The notes below the pieces were generated by a model. It saw nothing but the letters and a program-made list of their open reading frames with translations. It searched no databases and was not told the origin of the DNA. A stretch of DNA of 64,000 bases from Phormidium ambiguum IAM M-71 (GTDB lineage: Bacteria > Cyanobacteriota > Cyanobacteriia > Cyanobacteriales > Aerosakkonemataceae): positions 124,001 to 188,000 of the forward strand of contig NZ_MRCE01000002.1 of assembly GCF_001904725.1 (NCBI RefSeq), given 5' to 3'. A program made the position numbers and the translations under genes. Below, one piece after another: positions 36,856 through 45,935 of this stretch (positions are counted from its first letter, which is position 1; every line of letters begins with the position of its first letter).

Positions 36856-37326
36856 ATGGCATCCGAACAACAAGTTAAACAATACATTGCCTATTGGTTT
36901 CAACTAGGGAAGAGAGTTTTGATTCGCAATGGCAGAGAACCTTTGTTGCCGCAAAGAGTGATTCAAGGCGATCGTTATAGTGATGAGTTTGAAGAATGTT
37001 GGCAGAGAATAATCGCACCTGAGTCTGGCGATTGTAATCTTGAAGGTACACAAGAAACTATTGCTGAGTTGCTCACACCAGCTTGGGATTTAAATCCCTG
37101 TGCGCGTTGTTCAATGCCAATACCAGTCAGGAATTTAGGACTACCACCGAATAATTGTCCTTGTTCTGATTTACCAACTTGGCCTAATTTAGAGACTCCA
37201 TTACCGCGATCGCCCGTTGACACCCAAGTACATTTAAATGATTTAATTAGCCGCCTTTTACGCAAAGAAAAAAGCCTCGATCAAGAAGAGTCTGCTTCAG
37301 CCAATATTAAGGAGAAAGTAGAATAG
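36856..37326 (+). CDS. Conserved cyanobacterial protein with a Cys cluster, unknown function
   Basis: A 156-residue soluble protein, no membrane segment. N-terminal QQVKQYIAYWFQLGKRV and RVIQGDRYSDEFEECWQRI. In the middle, CARCSMPIP and NNCPCSDLPTWPNLE place cysteines in a CxxC...CxC pattern that could bind zinc or an Fe-S cluster. The C-terminal helix (LNDLISRLLRKEKSL) is coiled-coil-like. I recognise no named family or catalytic motif. It stands alone, 270 bases downstream of cobU. Confidence 0.7.
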   Translation: MASEQQVKQYIAYWFQLGKRVLIRNGREPLLPQRVIQGDRYSDEFEECWQRIIAPESGDCNLEGTQETIAELLTPAWDLNPCARCSMPIPVRNLGLPPNNCPCSDLPTWPNLETPLPRSPVDTQVHLNDLISRLLRKEKSLDQEESASANIKEKVE

Positions 37327-37333
37327 GCGACTG

Positions 37334-37438
37334 ATACCAATTCTCGATAAAGATGCCCTTAATTAACCCAGCCCAAACCCCTACCCGTAAAGGAGGAGGG
37401 GCAATAATTTTCAGCGCAATTTTATAGAGAATTGGTAT
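37334..37438. mobile_element. MITE-like element with 12-bp terminal inverted repeats
   Basis: ATACCAATTCTC (37334-37345) is the exact reverse complement of GAGAATTGGTAT (37427-37438). The 105-bp unit contains no coding frame. The ATACCAATT tip resembles dispersed tips widespread in cyanobacterial genomes. No clear target-site duplication is visible. It sits in the 336-bp gap between the Cys-cluster gene and glgX; nothing else was recognised in that gap. Confidence 0.55.
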
Positions 37439-37662
37439 GACATAAAACTGATAACATTTGTAACCAGCAACTTGCGTTAAATAGAGTAATTTTAAGGAAA
37501 GTATACTTAAATTTAGTTGTGTCAAATTATGAAAAAAATGATATTTACATAACCGAAAAAGCTGGAGAATTCAAATAATCTAAAGATCAGAACTATTTCG
37601 GAAGCAAACTAAATTTGAATCTGAGACAATGAAAGGATTCATGATGTTTGTCAACATAAAGC

Positions 37663-39774
37663 ATGACAGTTTCTCACAGTTACACTTACGGTAATTTTAA
37701 ATTACTAAACGGACAACCTATTCCTTTTGGGGCAATTCCAGTACCGGGAGGAGTGAATTTTTCTCTTTACTCTCGTTATGCCACAGCTGCAACATTAGTA
37801 CTCTTTAAAAAAGATGCAATAGAACCTTTTGCCGAAATTCCTTTTCCTAGCGAGTTTCGCTTAGGTAATGTGTTGAGCATGATAGTTTTAGGTTTAGATT
37901 ATGAAGACCTAGAATATGGGTATCGAGTAGATGGGCCATATAGTCCAGAAGCAGGTCACAGATTCGATCGCACTCAGATTCTTTTAGATCCATATTCTAC
38001 TTGTGTCGGTGGTAGAGATATTTGGGGAAATTCCTTAAGACACGAGGATATTTACCCTTATCGCGGACAAATTATTTCTGAAGAATTTGAGTGGGAAGGC
38101 GATCGACCTTTAGAAATTACTGCTGAAGATTTAATTATTTACGAAATGCACGTCCGAGGTTTTACTCGTCACCCTTCCTCTGGAGTTAAATCAGAACATC
38201 AAGGCACTTTTGCTGGACTACAAGAAAAAATTCCTTATCTTAAAGAATTAGGAATTAATTGTGTAGAATTGATGCCAATTTTTGAATTTGATGAATTAGA
38301 TAACATCAGACATAATCCCTTTAATGATGATAGATTATTTAACTATTGGGGTTACAATACAGTCGGTTTTTATGCGCCAAAAGCTGGTTATGCTGCTACA
38401 GGTAAATACGGTAATCAAGCAAATGAACTGAAAACTTTAGTTAAAGAATTACACAAAAATGGCATTGAAGTAATTTTGGATGTAGTGTTTAACCATACAG
38501 CCGAAGGTAATGAGAACGGCCCAACAATTTCTTTTCGGGGTTTAGATAATAAAACCTATTATATGTTAACTCCTGAAGGGCTTTATTATAACTTTAGTGG
38601 TTGCGGCAATACCCTAAATTGTAATCATCCAATAGTCAGACAATTTGTAGTAGATTGTCTGCGATTTTGGGCATCTGCATATCATATTGATGGATTCAGA
38701 TTTGATTTAGCTTCAATTTTAGGACGGGATACAAATGGGGAACCTTTAACTAATCCACCATTGTTAGAAACTTTAGCTTATGACCCTGTTTTAGCGAAGT
38801 GTAAATTAATTGCAGAAGCTTGGGATGCTGGCGGACTTTATCAAGTTGGTTCTTTTCCAGATTACGATCGCTGGGGTGAATGGAATGGTAAATATCGGGA
38901 TGCTGTACGGAAGTTTATTAAGGGCGATCCTTTAGCTGGAGAAATGGTACAACGCCTTCAAGGTTCGCCTGATTTATATGCTTGGACAGAAAGAACTGTG
39001 GATAGTTCAGTAAACTTTATTACTGCTCATGACGGTTTTAGTTTAGCAGATTTGGTGTCTTATAACCACAAACATAATGAAGCGAATGGAGAGGAAAGTC
39101 GAGATGGTTCCAATGATAATTTTAGTTGGAATTGTGGAGTTGAAGGCGAAACAAACGATCCTGAAATAATTAATTTGCGCCGTCGGCAAATGAAAAATGC
39201 GATCGCCATTCTAACAGTTAGTCAAGGCATTCCGATGATACTGATGGGCGATGAAATGTGTCGATCGCAACAAGGAAATAATAACGCCTATTGCCATGAC
39301 TCAGAACTAAGTTGGTTAGATTGGAATTTATTAGAAACTAATCAAGATTTTTTCCAATTCGTGAAAAATTGTATTGCTTTTCGTCACGCTCATCCTGTCT
39401 TAAGAAATCGGGAATACTTTCGTAATAAAGATTATATGGAAAGCGGTTATCCCGACATTAGTTGGCATGGTGTTTACGCTTGGAAACCTGATTGGTCAAG
39501 CTATTGCCGCACTTTAGCTTTTATGCTTTGTGGCAAACACGCCAAAGGCGGAAAAGTTAAAGATAACTCAATTTATGTAGCGATGAATATGCACTGGGAA
39601 AGTCATTGGTTTGAATTACCAAAGTTACCTTCAGAACTAAAATGGCACGTTTTTGTTAATACCGGACTCGCTTTTCCCGAAGATACTTGGCAACCGGGAA
39701 CTGAACCGATTTTAACCGAACAAAATGGAATTTTTGTCGGCGATCGATCGGTAATAATTTTGGTTGCTAAATAA
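37663..39774 (+). CDS. glgX: Glycogen debranching enzyme GlgX (isoamylase type, GH13)
   Basis: A 703-residue GH13 enzyme. An N-terminal CBM48 (~20-110: GAIPVPGGVNFSLYSRYATAATLVLF) precedes the catalytic barrel: VILDVVFNHTAEG (region I), IDGFRFDLAS with the Asp nucleophile near residue 347, KLIAEAWDAGG (acid Glu) and ITAHDGFS (third Asp). It removes short alpha-1,6 branches from glycogen, feeding the phosphorylase route. Full length, with a C-terminal beta domain. It is convergent with rnz across a 7-bp-repeat tract. Confidence 0.95.
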   Translation: MTVSHSYTYGNFKLLNGQPIPFGAIPVPGGVNFSLYSRYATAATLVLFKKDAIEPFAEIPFPSEFRLGNVLSMIVLGLDYEDLEYGYRVDGPYSPEAGHRFDRTQILLDPYSTCVGGRDIWGNSLRHEDIYPYRGQIISEEFEWEGDRPLEITAEDLIIYEMHVRGFTRHPSSGVKSEHQGTFAGLQEKIPYLKELGINCVELMPIFEFDELDNIRHNPFNDDRLFNYWGYNTVGFYAPKAGYAATGKYGNQANELKTLVKELHKNGIEVILDVVFNHTAEGNENGPTISFRGLDNKTYYMLTPEGLYYNFSGCGNTLNCNHPIVRQFVVDCLRFWASAYHIDGFRFDLASILGRDTNGEPLTNPPLLETLAYDPVLAKCKLIAEAWDAGGLYQVGSFPDYDRWGEWNGKYRDAVRKFIKGDPLAGEMVQRLQGSPDLYAWTERTVDSSVNFITAHDGFSLADLVSYNHKHNEANGEESRDGSNDNFSWNCGVEGETNDPEIINLRRRQMKNAIAILTVSQGIPMILMGDEMCRSQQGNNNAYCHDSELSWLDWNLLETNQDFFQFVKNCIAFRHAHPVLRNREYFRNKDYMESGYPDISWHGVYAWKPDWSSYCRTLAFMLCGKHAKGGKVKDNSIYVAMNMHWESHWFELPKLPSELKWHVFVNTGLAFPEDTWQPGTEPILTEQNGIFVGDRSVIILVAK

Positions 39775-39780
39775 GCGAAT

Positions 39781-39903
39781 GGGGACTGGGAAGGCAGAAG
39801 GCAGAAGGCAGAAGGCAGAAGGTAAGAAAGGCAGAAGGTAAGAAAGGCAGAAGGTAATAATCCCCCCTGCTTCCCTGCTCCCCTGCCCCCCAACCCTCTG
39901 CCC
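39781..39903. repeat. Composite short tandem repeat, cluster A
   Basis: GGGACTGGG is followed by AAGGCAG heptamers (four at 39791-39818) and then 15-bp variants (AAAGGCAGAAGGTAAG, two). A CCCCCTGCTTCCCTGCTCCC tract follows. The reverse complement of this layout occurs at 42231-42419. It lies between the convergent ends of glgX and rnz. Confidence 0.85.
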
Positions 39904-39904
39904 C

Positions 39905-40837
39905 TCAATCCCGACGTGGAACTTCATAAGCGAGGAAATCATAAGCCATTGTTGTATTGGGGAAAATTGCTTTTGCTTCCTCTAACAAATCATTTAATTG
40001 AATATCATTACCCGGCGCATAGCGAGGGCTGAAATGAGTCATAATTAAATGTTTTGCCTTAGCAGCTAAAGCTACTTGTGCTGCCATTGTAGAAGTAGAA
40101 TGTAATCTTTGAAAAGCTAATTCTGCATCTTGATGAGCAAAAGTAGCTTCATGAATTAGTAAATCTGCATCTTGGGCTAACTCAATAGCACCTTCACAAA
40201 AAACCGTATCTGTACAATAAACAAGTTTACGTCCAGTTTGAGTAGGCCCGCATAAATCAGCACCATTAATTACTTTTCCATCGGGTAAAGTAACTTTTTC
40301 ACCGCGTTTGAGTTTGCCATAAACAGGGCCGGAAGGAATGCCTAATTCTTTAGCTTTTTCGACATCAAAACGTCCGGGGCGGTCTTTTTCTTCGACTCGA
40401 TAACCGAAAGCAGTTACCCGATGTTTTAAAAGACCACATTTAACAATATATTCGTCATCTTCATAGACTATCCCTGGTTCAACAGTGTGTACTTTCAAGG
40501 GATAGGAAAAATGAGTAAATGAGTAACGTTGGCAAGCCTTAATGTAATCATTTAGACCCGGTGGCCCGTAAACATCTATTTTTGTGGGATTACCAGCTAA
40601 ACCATAAGTTGCTAACAAACCCATTAACCCAAAAATATGGTCGCCATGTGTATGAGTAATAAAAATGCGCGTGATTTGACTAATTTTCAACTCACTGTGT
40701 AAAAGCTGATGTTGAGTACCTTCCCCACAGTCAAATAGCCAAACTTCTGCACGCTGAGGTAAGCGCAAAGCTACGCTAGAGACATTGCGCGATCGCGTTG
40801 GAACACCGGAACTCGTGCCAAAAAAAGTAATCTGCAC
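39905..40837 (-). CDS. rnz: Ribonuclease Z
   Basis: A 310-residue beta-lactamase-fold nuclease. Zinc motif [11 protein letters not shown] with His62, His64, Asp66 and His67; later [35 protein letters not shown] and the conserved start [14 protein letters not shown]. It cleaves 3' trailers of tRNA precursors lacking an encoded CCA, which fits the tRNA-Ser in this window. It starts at ATG 40837 and is divergent from the SpoIID-like gene. Confidence 0.95.
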   Translation of the reverse strand: MQITFFGTSSGVPTRSRNVSSVALRLPQRAEVWLFDCGEGTQHQLLHSELKISQITRIFITHTHGDHIFGLMGLLATYGLAGNPTKIDVYGPPGLNDYIKACQRYSFTHFSYPLKVHTVEPGIVYEDDEYIVKCGLLKHRVTAFGYRVEEKDRPGRFDVEKAKELGIPSGPVYGKLKRGEKVTLPDGKVINGADLCGPTQTGRKLVYCTDTVFCEGAIELAQDADLLIHEATFAHQDAELAFQRLHSTSTMAAQVALAAKAKHLIMTHFSPRYAPGNDIQLNDLLEEAKAIFPNTTMAYDFLAYEVPRRD

Positions 40838-41045
40838 TTAAATTAAGCCAACCTACTAAAATTTCAGGGATTACCCTATTGACATTTTAACTAGGAAAAA
40901 GTTTTTCTTTACCTATTTACTCAATTAAGGTATTCTAGAGGACTGTCTAGCGCAGCTAACTCCGAAAAAAAATTTTTTTGCTAAATTCAACGATAAAAAT
41001 ACTTTGTAACCTCGATTCTCAGCCGTGTGAGGAGGTTTTTACCAG

Positions 41046-42221
41046 ATGTTAGCCAGAAATATAATGTTCTCCTTGTTATCAGCAAAACAGAAACAGTTAT
41101 TTCCGCAACCAGGAAAAAATTTTTGGTTGTCACTGTTGTTCTGGATGCTTCTCGTTGCTCCTGCTCAAGCGGCATTAGAATTGCGAGTAGCGATCGAAGA
41201 AAATGTCAACCAAGTCAAAATCGGTAGTTCCACAAAAGCGATCGTTCGTGATGCTGCTGGTAAACCAGTAGGAGAAATTTCTCCACTCAACGCTTTTGTC
41301 GCCGAACCAGACGGCGGTAGAGTGAAAATGAATCGTTGGCAATCCAACGCTTTATGGGTAGAACCAACTAACAAAGGTTTTGTCTGGATAGGCGATAAGT
41401 GGTATCGAGGACGCACACTAGTCGTACCCACTAACCAAGGTTTAACCGCAGTTAACTACGTAGATTTAGAAAGATATCTCTACAGCGTTCTAGGAGGCGA
41501 AGTTTACACAACTTGGCCGCAAGAAGCATTAAAAGCCCAAGCTGTAGCCGCCCGTACCTACGCCCTTTACCAACGGCAAACCAGAGGTAATCGGATTTTT
41601 GATGTTGGAGATACGATCGCTTGGCAAGTTTATCGCGGTGTCGAAACCGAATCACCCAACTTTTACAACGCCGTAGACTCCACCGCCGGACAAGTCCTCA
41701 CCTACAGAGGTAAATTAATCTTAGCTGCTTATCATGCCGCCTCTGGAGGACATACAGAAAACGTCGAAAATGTTTGGGGCCCACAAGCAATACCCTATCT
41801 GCGTGCTGTTCCAGACTTCGATCAAGGAACCCCCGGTTATCAGTGGACAAAATCTTTGACAGCACAACAACTCAGTAGCCGCATCAGCGGTGTCGGACAA
41901 GTACAATCTTTGACACCAGAACGAGTTTCTCCTTATGGACGAGTATTAACGGTAAAAGTCGTTGGTGACAGAGGATCGCGGAGCATGAGTGGTGCAGAAC
42001 TACAGCGCATTTTTGGATTAAGAAGTACTTGGTTTAATGTCACCCCAGAAGGTAATAAATCTCTCCCAACTTCATTCCGTTTTGATGGTCGCGGTTTTGG
42101 TCACGGCATCGGATTGAGTCAATGGGGCGCTTATGGAATGGCTCGCCAAGGCGCAAACTACCAACAAATCCTCCAACATTACTATCGAGGAGCAAGTTTA
42201 GCCAGAATTAAGGTGAGATAA
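41046..42221 (+). CDS. SpoIID/LytB-type amidase-enhancer domain protein
   Basis: A 391-residue exported protein. A signal peptide ends near residue 41 ([10 protein letters not shown]). The SpoIID/LytB domain at ~140-390 has [48 protein letters not shown] and, at the C-terminus, [35 protein letters not shown]. SpoIID proteins are lytic transglycosylases that remodel peptidoglycan. In non-sporulating cyanobacteria the role may be cell-wall turnover or septal junction formation. It starts at 41046 after a GAGGAGG site 10 bases upstream. Confidence 0.92.
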   Translation: MLARNIMFSLLSAKQKQLFPQPGKNFWLSLLFWMLLVAPAQAALELRVAIEENVNQVKIGSSTKAIVRDAAGKPVGEISPLNAFVAEPDGGRVKMNRWQSNALWVEPTNKGFVWIGDKWYRGRTLVVPTNQGLTAVNYVDLERYLYSVLGGEVYTTWPQEALKAQAVAARTYALYQRQTRGNRIFDVGDTIAWQVYRGVETESPNFYNAVDSTAGQVLTYRGKLILAAYHAASGGHTENVENVWGPQAIPYLRAVPDFDQGTPGYQWTKSLTAQQLSSRISGVGQVQSLTPERVSPYGRVLTVKVVGDRGSRSMSGAELQRIFGLRSTWFNVTPEGNKSLPTSFRFDGRGFGHGIGLSQWGAYGMARQGANYQQILQHYYRGASLARIKVR

Positions 42222-42230
42222 GGAAGAGGA

Positions 42231-42419
42231 GCAGGGGAGCAGGGGAGCAGGGGAGCAGGGGAGCAGGGGAGCAGGGGAGCAGGGGAGACAAGGAGAATTT
42301 TACCTTTCTTACCTTCTGCCTTCTGCCCTCTGCCTTCTGCCCTCTGCCTTCTGCCTTCTGCCTTCTGTCTTCTGCCTTCTGCCTTCTGCCTTCTGCCCTC
42401 TGCCCTCTGCCTTCCCAGT
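42231..42419. repeat. Composite short tandem repeat, cluster B
   Basis: Seven perfect octamers GCAGGGGA (42231-42286) are followed by GAGAATTTTACCTTTCTTA and fourteen heptamers of type CC(T/C)TCTG (42312-42409). The end is CCTTCCCAGTCCC. This is the mirror arrangement of cluster A (39781-39903), also placed between convergent genes. Confidence 0.9.
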
Positions 42420-42430
42420 CCCTAAAAAAT

Positions 42431-43741
42431 TCACGAACCTGCTTCTAATCTACGTTGCCATTCAGCGTCAATTTCTTCTTTTCTGGCGATTTCTTGTTCA
42501 ATTAAGTCAGTTTCTGTGGTGTAAGTCAAGTTTTCTTGACTAATAATGTTTTGAGTCGCAAACTGACGAGCATACTGAATTTTGTTTTTTAATTCCTTAC
42601 TAGCTTGCTTTAAGTAATTAGCTAGTTGTTTGCGTTTTTGGTTACGTTGGGCAATTTTAGTATTACGCCATTGCAGCCAGAAGTAACGAATTAAAGGTAA
42701 TGCTAGAAATGCGATTCCATAAATAAGTAGCACTAGATAAATTGACTGAACAAAGGCAACTAATCCACCAATTTGGGCAGCAATAATCCCATCAGCTAAG
42801 AGATTTCCTAACACTAATGCACCAATTAAATTAATTCCTCCTAATCCACAGGCTAATAAAATTTGTCCCGAAGTAGCGGCACTGAATTGCCAAGATTGTT
42901 CGTGTAAATATTTTGAAACTGGTTGATTTTCTTGTTGAATAGCTGTTACTTGTAAATCGGGAAAATGATATACAAGTTGCCCATCAGGGGTTACTTCTGG
43001 ACGACCATTATATTTAGTTAATACTGGTAACATATAGTCTTCGTATTCCCGCGAGTAACCTTCTCCTAATTCATCTAAATAGGGGGCAATTTGTTCGGCT
43101 ACTACTGCACCTTGGTTGTTACGAATTACTGTGGCAATTTCTTGCCAGCGCCGTTCTTCTAAGTTGGCGTTGGGGTTTCCATCACCAAATAAAAATGAGA
43201 AGATTGCCTCTAAAAAATTGAGTTGGTTTTTTTCGCGGCGATGATATTGGTATTGGGGGCTGTCGTAGTTGGGATAAAATACCCAAAACCACCAATCACT
43301 AAACCAAAATGTTGGTGCGAAAACTGTACCACCATCAAAGTCACCGCCAAAGTCGCCGCTGCTGTCGTTATCGCGGCTGGAGTTAAGGGCAACTAAAATT
43401 ATGGCGATCGCAATAAATATTAAAGCGATCGAAGCTAGTAAAATTAAACCGAAGCTAACCCGAATTAAATAAAATATAATTTGCCAAACTTTTTGCCACC
43501 ACTCTTGTAGCCGCAATCGGAAAAATTTGTTGCGAAGCACTGCTTTAAAATTTTGGGGAAATTGATAAGCAATTTCTCCAGATTCAGCTACCTGTAAATG
43601 TCCGCCTGCATCAGAAGCTAATACTAATAATCCTTGCTCGGCTTGATTAATATTTAATCCGGTTTGTGCGGCAATGTCACCTACTGTAACCCGATAGTTC
43701 AGTTGTTCTACAGCCTGGATGATGGTGGGATTTGGAGCCAT
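42431..43741 (-). CDS. Membrane protein with N-terminal winged-helix-like module, unknown function
   Basis: A 436-residue protein. Residues ~5-55 look like a winged-helix module ([36 protein letters not shown], then [17 protein letters not shown]), and a second copy is hinted at ~225-255 ([23 protein letters not shown]). Membrane helices lie at ~85-120 ([30 protein letters not shown]), and two or three more at ~280-345. A charged coiled-coil tail ends the protein. It resembles a conserved cyanobacterial/plastid membrane protein family for which no function is known to me. It is convergent with the SpoIID-like gene across cluster B. Confidence 0.75.
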   Translation of the reverse strand: MAPNPTIIQAVEQLNYRVTVGDIAAQTGLNINQAEQGLLVLASDAGGHLQVAESGEIAYQFPQNFKAVLRNKFFRLRLQEWWQKVWQIIFYLIRVSFGLILLASIALIFIAIAIILVALNSSRDNDSSGDFGGDFDGGTVFAPTFWFSDWWFWVFYPNYDSPQYQYHRREKNQLNFLEAIFSFLFGDGNPNANLEERRWQEIATVIRNNQGAVVAEQIAPYLDELGEGYSREYEDYMLPVLTKYNGRPEVTPDGQLVYHFPDLQVTAIQQENQPVSKYLHEQSWQFSAATSGQILLACGLGGINLIGALVLGNLLADGIIAAQIGGLVAFVQSIYLVLLIYGIAFLALPLIRYFWLQWRNTKIAQRNQKRKQLANYLKQASKELKNKIQYARQFATQNIISQENLTYTTETDLIEQEIARKEEIDAEWQRRLEAGS

Positions 43742-44418
43742 GCTCTTCCCTCAAATATTGGTCTTTATATCTCTAGTATAGATTTCTCAAATTTTAGTTG
43801 CTTGGCTAAAACCCTTTACTTGAAGCTGATTGAATTTTTTCTTCACTACAAAATATTTTGCCGATTCTGATGGATTGAGAAACTTGTTGCTCGGCTCTCT
43901 TGCAATTTCTCTATGAAATAAGCGACTATAACTTAAAGTTTAGCTAATTATGCCACAGCCCTAAAAATTTCTAGAGGACTGTTGCGGTATCAACTGTCCA
44001 ATTGACAGGCATTTTTGTATTTTCTGTAACAGAGAGAACAGATGAACAGAACAAATGGGCAGATTTACTCAAAAAGCTCTGGTCTTTTAAGAAGATTTAG
44101 ATACAATAGAAATATAGGTAGTGAAAACCCTACCAAAACGCTGCACCTTTTCAAGGTGCATTTATGTGGCTTTGATTAAGCTATGGGCAATCACAAACTT
44201 GAGTGCAATGGAATGGCTAGAGCTAATAGGAATTAACCAAATTTAGGCATTGTGAGGAAAATGCGAATTAGTAAAAATGCAAAATAGGTAACAAAACCTA
44301 AAAATGTTCCCATTAGACTTAAGCAAGAGTTTACAACCAAACATTATGTTATGAGCGTAGGGATGGAAGCTGTGCAACGATTTCAGTCTGTCCACCTGAA
44401 AGCGAGGGGGTCTTCAGA
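43742..44418. other. Intergenic region, 677 bp, with successive hairpins
   Basis: There is no supported coding frame. Three dyads occur in order: CTGTC/GACAG at 43994-44008 followed by GCATTTTTG; GGTAG/CTACC at 44117-44134; and TGCACCTT/AAGGTGCA at 44142-44160, a perfect 8-bp stem with a 3-base loop. The spacing of the last two suggests a structured leader or small RNA before the anti-sigma-type gene. No known RNA family was matched. Confidence 0.4.
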
Positions 44419-44868
44419 GTGATTGCTATATCTAAGCGTCCAGTTGGGCGCAGCTGGGCTACGATTAGCTTTGCTTCGACTCTTTACCTGTGTCCAATTC
44501 TCGATTTGCTGGTGTCTGAGATTCCTGATTCATGGCAAGCGGAATTGCGCCTCGGGTTACAGGAGGCTTTGGTAAATGCGGCTAAACACGGTAACAACTT
44601 AGATCCTAGTAAAACAGTTGTGGTGAAATTTGCCGCGATCGCAGATCACTATTGGTGGGTGATCTCAGACCAAGGTGCGGGGTATCAACCTTGTTGTTGT
44701 CGTCCTAGCGATCTCAACGAGTACTTGCCACCGGAAGAGTCCGAGTGTGGTAGAGGGTTATATATTTTGTACAAAGTGTTTGACCAAGTACATTGGAACC
44801 CGGAAGCAAGAGAGTTAAGTTTATGTAAGTATGTCAAGAGCCGCTATAAGCTACCTTTGGTGCGCTAA
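44419..44868 (+). CDS. Anti-sigma-type serine/threonine kinase (HATPase_c_2)
   Basis: A 149-residue RsbW-like ATPase. The N box is LQEALVNAAKHGNN; the G box is DQGAGYQPCCC...GRGLYILYKVFDQV. Three consecutive cysteines (CCC) plus one more before GRGL lie in the ATP-lid region, an unusual feature. These kinases bind and phosphorylate anti-sigma antagonist (STAS) proteins or regulate other partners. It starts at GTG 44419 with no ATG near. No sigma factor or STAS gene is adjacent. Confidence 0.85.
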   Translation: MIAISKRPVGRSWATISFASTLYLCPILDLLVSEIPDSWQAELRLGLQEALVNAAKHGNNLDPSKTVVVKFAAIADHYWWVISDQGAGYQPCCCRPSDLNEYLPPEESECGRGLYILYKVFDQVHWNPEARELSLCKYVKSRYKLPLVR

Positions 44869-45078
44869 CTGTTTTACAAACATAAGGCATAGGGCAGAAA
44901 GTTTGGTTGAATTCAGCTTTTTACCTTTTTTTAGGGTGCTTGCTGTACATTCTGCTTGCTTATTTGTCTTGTCAGGTATTTAATTGTAGCTCACTCATGT
45001 TCATTTTTTGATTAGGTAATAAATCTTAAAATTTTTCTCTGACACTTGAGTGGCTGAAGAGCAGCCACTGAGGAATTT

Positions 45079-45366
45079 TTATTGAGAACGATCGTGTCCG
45101 TGAGTGGGACAAGGAGGCGCGGAAAGAGAGCGATCCAACCAGCCAGAGGCTTGATTAAAACGTGATAAGGCTTCTTCTGGTTGATTTTTGAGGAGAAATA
45201 CAAGTGCAGCGGCAGCTTGTTCGCTAGCACGCGCTTGGCGATTTGATTTGAGGCGATGCCAATCGTTAGGGGTGATGGCAAGGCGTTCCATTAAAGCTTG
45301 AGCCAGTTCTAAGGTGGTAAATTGGTTCAAGGTGTCGGTTTTAAGTAGTTGGGTAGGTTCACTCAT
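45079..45366 (-). CDS. Small cyanobacterial protein (possibly DUF6439)
   Basis: A 95-residue helical protein. The core is TTLELAQALMERLAITPNDWHRLKSNRQARASEQAAAALVFLL, followed by KNQPEEALSRFNQASGWLDRSLSAPPCPTHGH. It looks like a small conserved cyanobacterial family (DUF6439 from memory). There are no membrane segments. The C-terminal CPTHGH could bind a metal. It is divergent from the coiled-coil membrane protein gene (37 bases between starts). Its function is unknown. Confidence 0.65.
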   Translation of the reverse strand: MSEPTQLLKTDTLNQFTTLELAQALMERLAITPNDWHRLKSNRQARASEQAAAALVFLLKNQPEEALSRFNQASGWLDRSLSAPPCPTHGHDRSQ

Positions 45367-45403
45367 ACTGAAATCACATTTGTATTTACCCTTACTGTAT
45401 TCT

Positions 45404-45778
45404 ATGAAGCCACCGGAAGAACCAAGCGATCTCCAGGGATCGGGAAATAGCGAGTCAGAATTTGTGCAAGCTTTGGCGGAAGTAGAGCGATCGCTAATTG
45501 CATTGAAAGAAAGATATGCACAGGTAAAACGCGATCGTCAGCGACAGGCGGAATTAAAACATCGCTATGAAGAAATTCGTCAAGACCGCAGTATTGCGCG
45601 ATCCCAGGAAATGAAAGCTGAATTAAAACGAATTGAACAGGAACTAGAAACCTTGCAAGTTAATTTAGAAAGTAGCTTGTTTTCTTGGCGAAGCTTGAAC
45701 GAACCTTTTTGGATGGTGGTGCGGTTTGCAGGAATTGGGATCGTTATTGGTTGGTTGTTGAAGTCTTGTGCAAGTTAA
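45404..45778 (+). CDS. Small coiled-coil membrane protein, unknown function
   Basis: About 124 residues from ATG 45404; 30 upstream codons in frame overlap the divergent gene and are unlikely to be coding. The acidic N-terminus (MKPPEEPSDLQGSG) is followed by a long charged coiled coil at ~25-90 (ALAEVERSLIALKERYAQVKRD...ELKRIEQELETLQ). One C-terminal membrane helix is present (FWMVVRFAGIGIVIGWLLKSC). The topology suggests a tail-anchored cytosolic coiled coil. It is conserved in several cyanobacteria to my knowledge; its role is unknown. Confidence 0.65.
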   Translation: MKPPEEPSDLQGSGNSESEFVQALAEVERSLIALKERYAQVKRDRQRQAELKHRYEEIRQDRSIARSQEMKAELKRIEQELETLQVNLESSLFSWRSLNEPFWMVVRFAGIGIVIGWLLKSCAS

Positions 45779-45790
45779 AAAAAGACTTGT

Positions 45791-45900
45791 ATTTTCCCGA
45801 TTGTGCATTGCTGGGAAAATCTGTTATGCACAAATCATTGCACAGACACTATGCGATCCCCAATCAGCATTGATTTAATCTAGGTTATGCTGGGGATCGC
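45791..45900. promoter_or_regulatory. Competing hairpins upstream of ggt
   Basis: ATTTTCCC (45791-45798) can pair with GGGAAAAT (45813-45820). Alternatively GATTGTGCA (45799-45807) pairs with TGCACAAATC (45827-45836, one bulge), and the two pairings exclude each other. A third stem follows: GCGATCCCC-AATC-AGCAT (45853-45870) against ATGCT-GGGGATCGC (45887-45900). It sits 36 bases before ggt and just after the coiled-coil gene. Confidence 0.4.
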
Positions 45901-45935
45901 TATCAACAAACGATCCCAGACTTTACAATTGCATA

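Noticed and set aside
42231-42416. Possible CRISPR array
   Set aside because: Units are contiguous 7- and 8-bp repeats with no unique spacers and no cas genes nearby.
40933-43982. 14-bp direct repeat TTCTAGAGGACTGT at 40933 and 43969 as a shared promoter element
   Set aside because: Several such repeats are expected by chance in this length, and the flanks differ.
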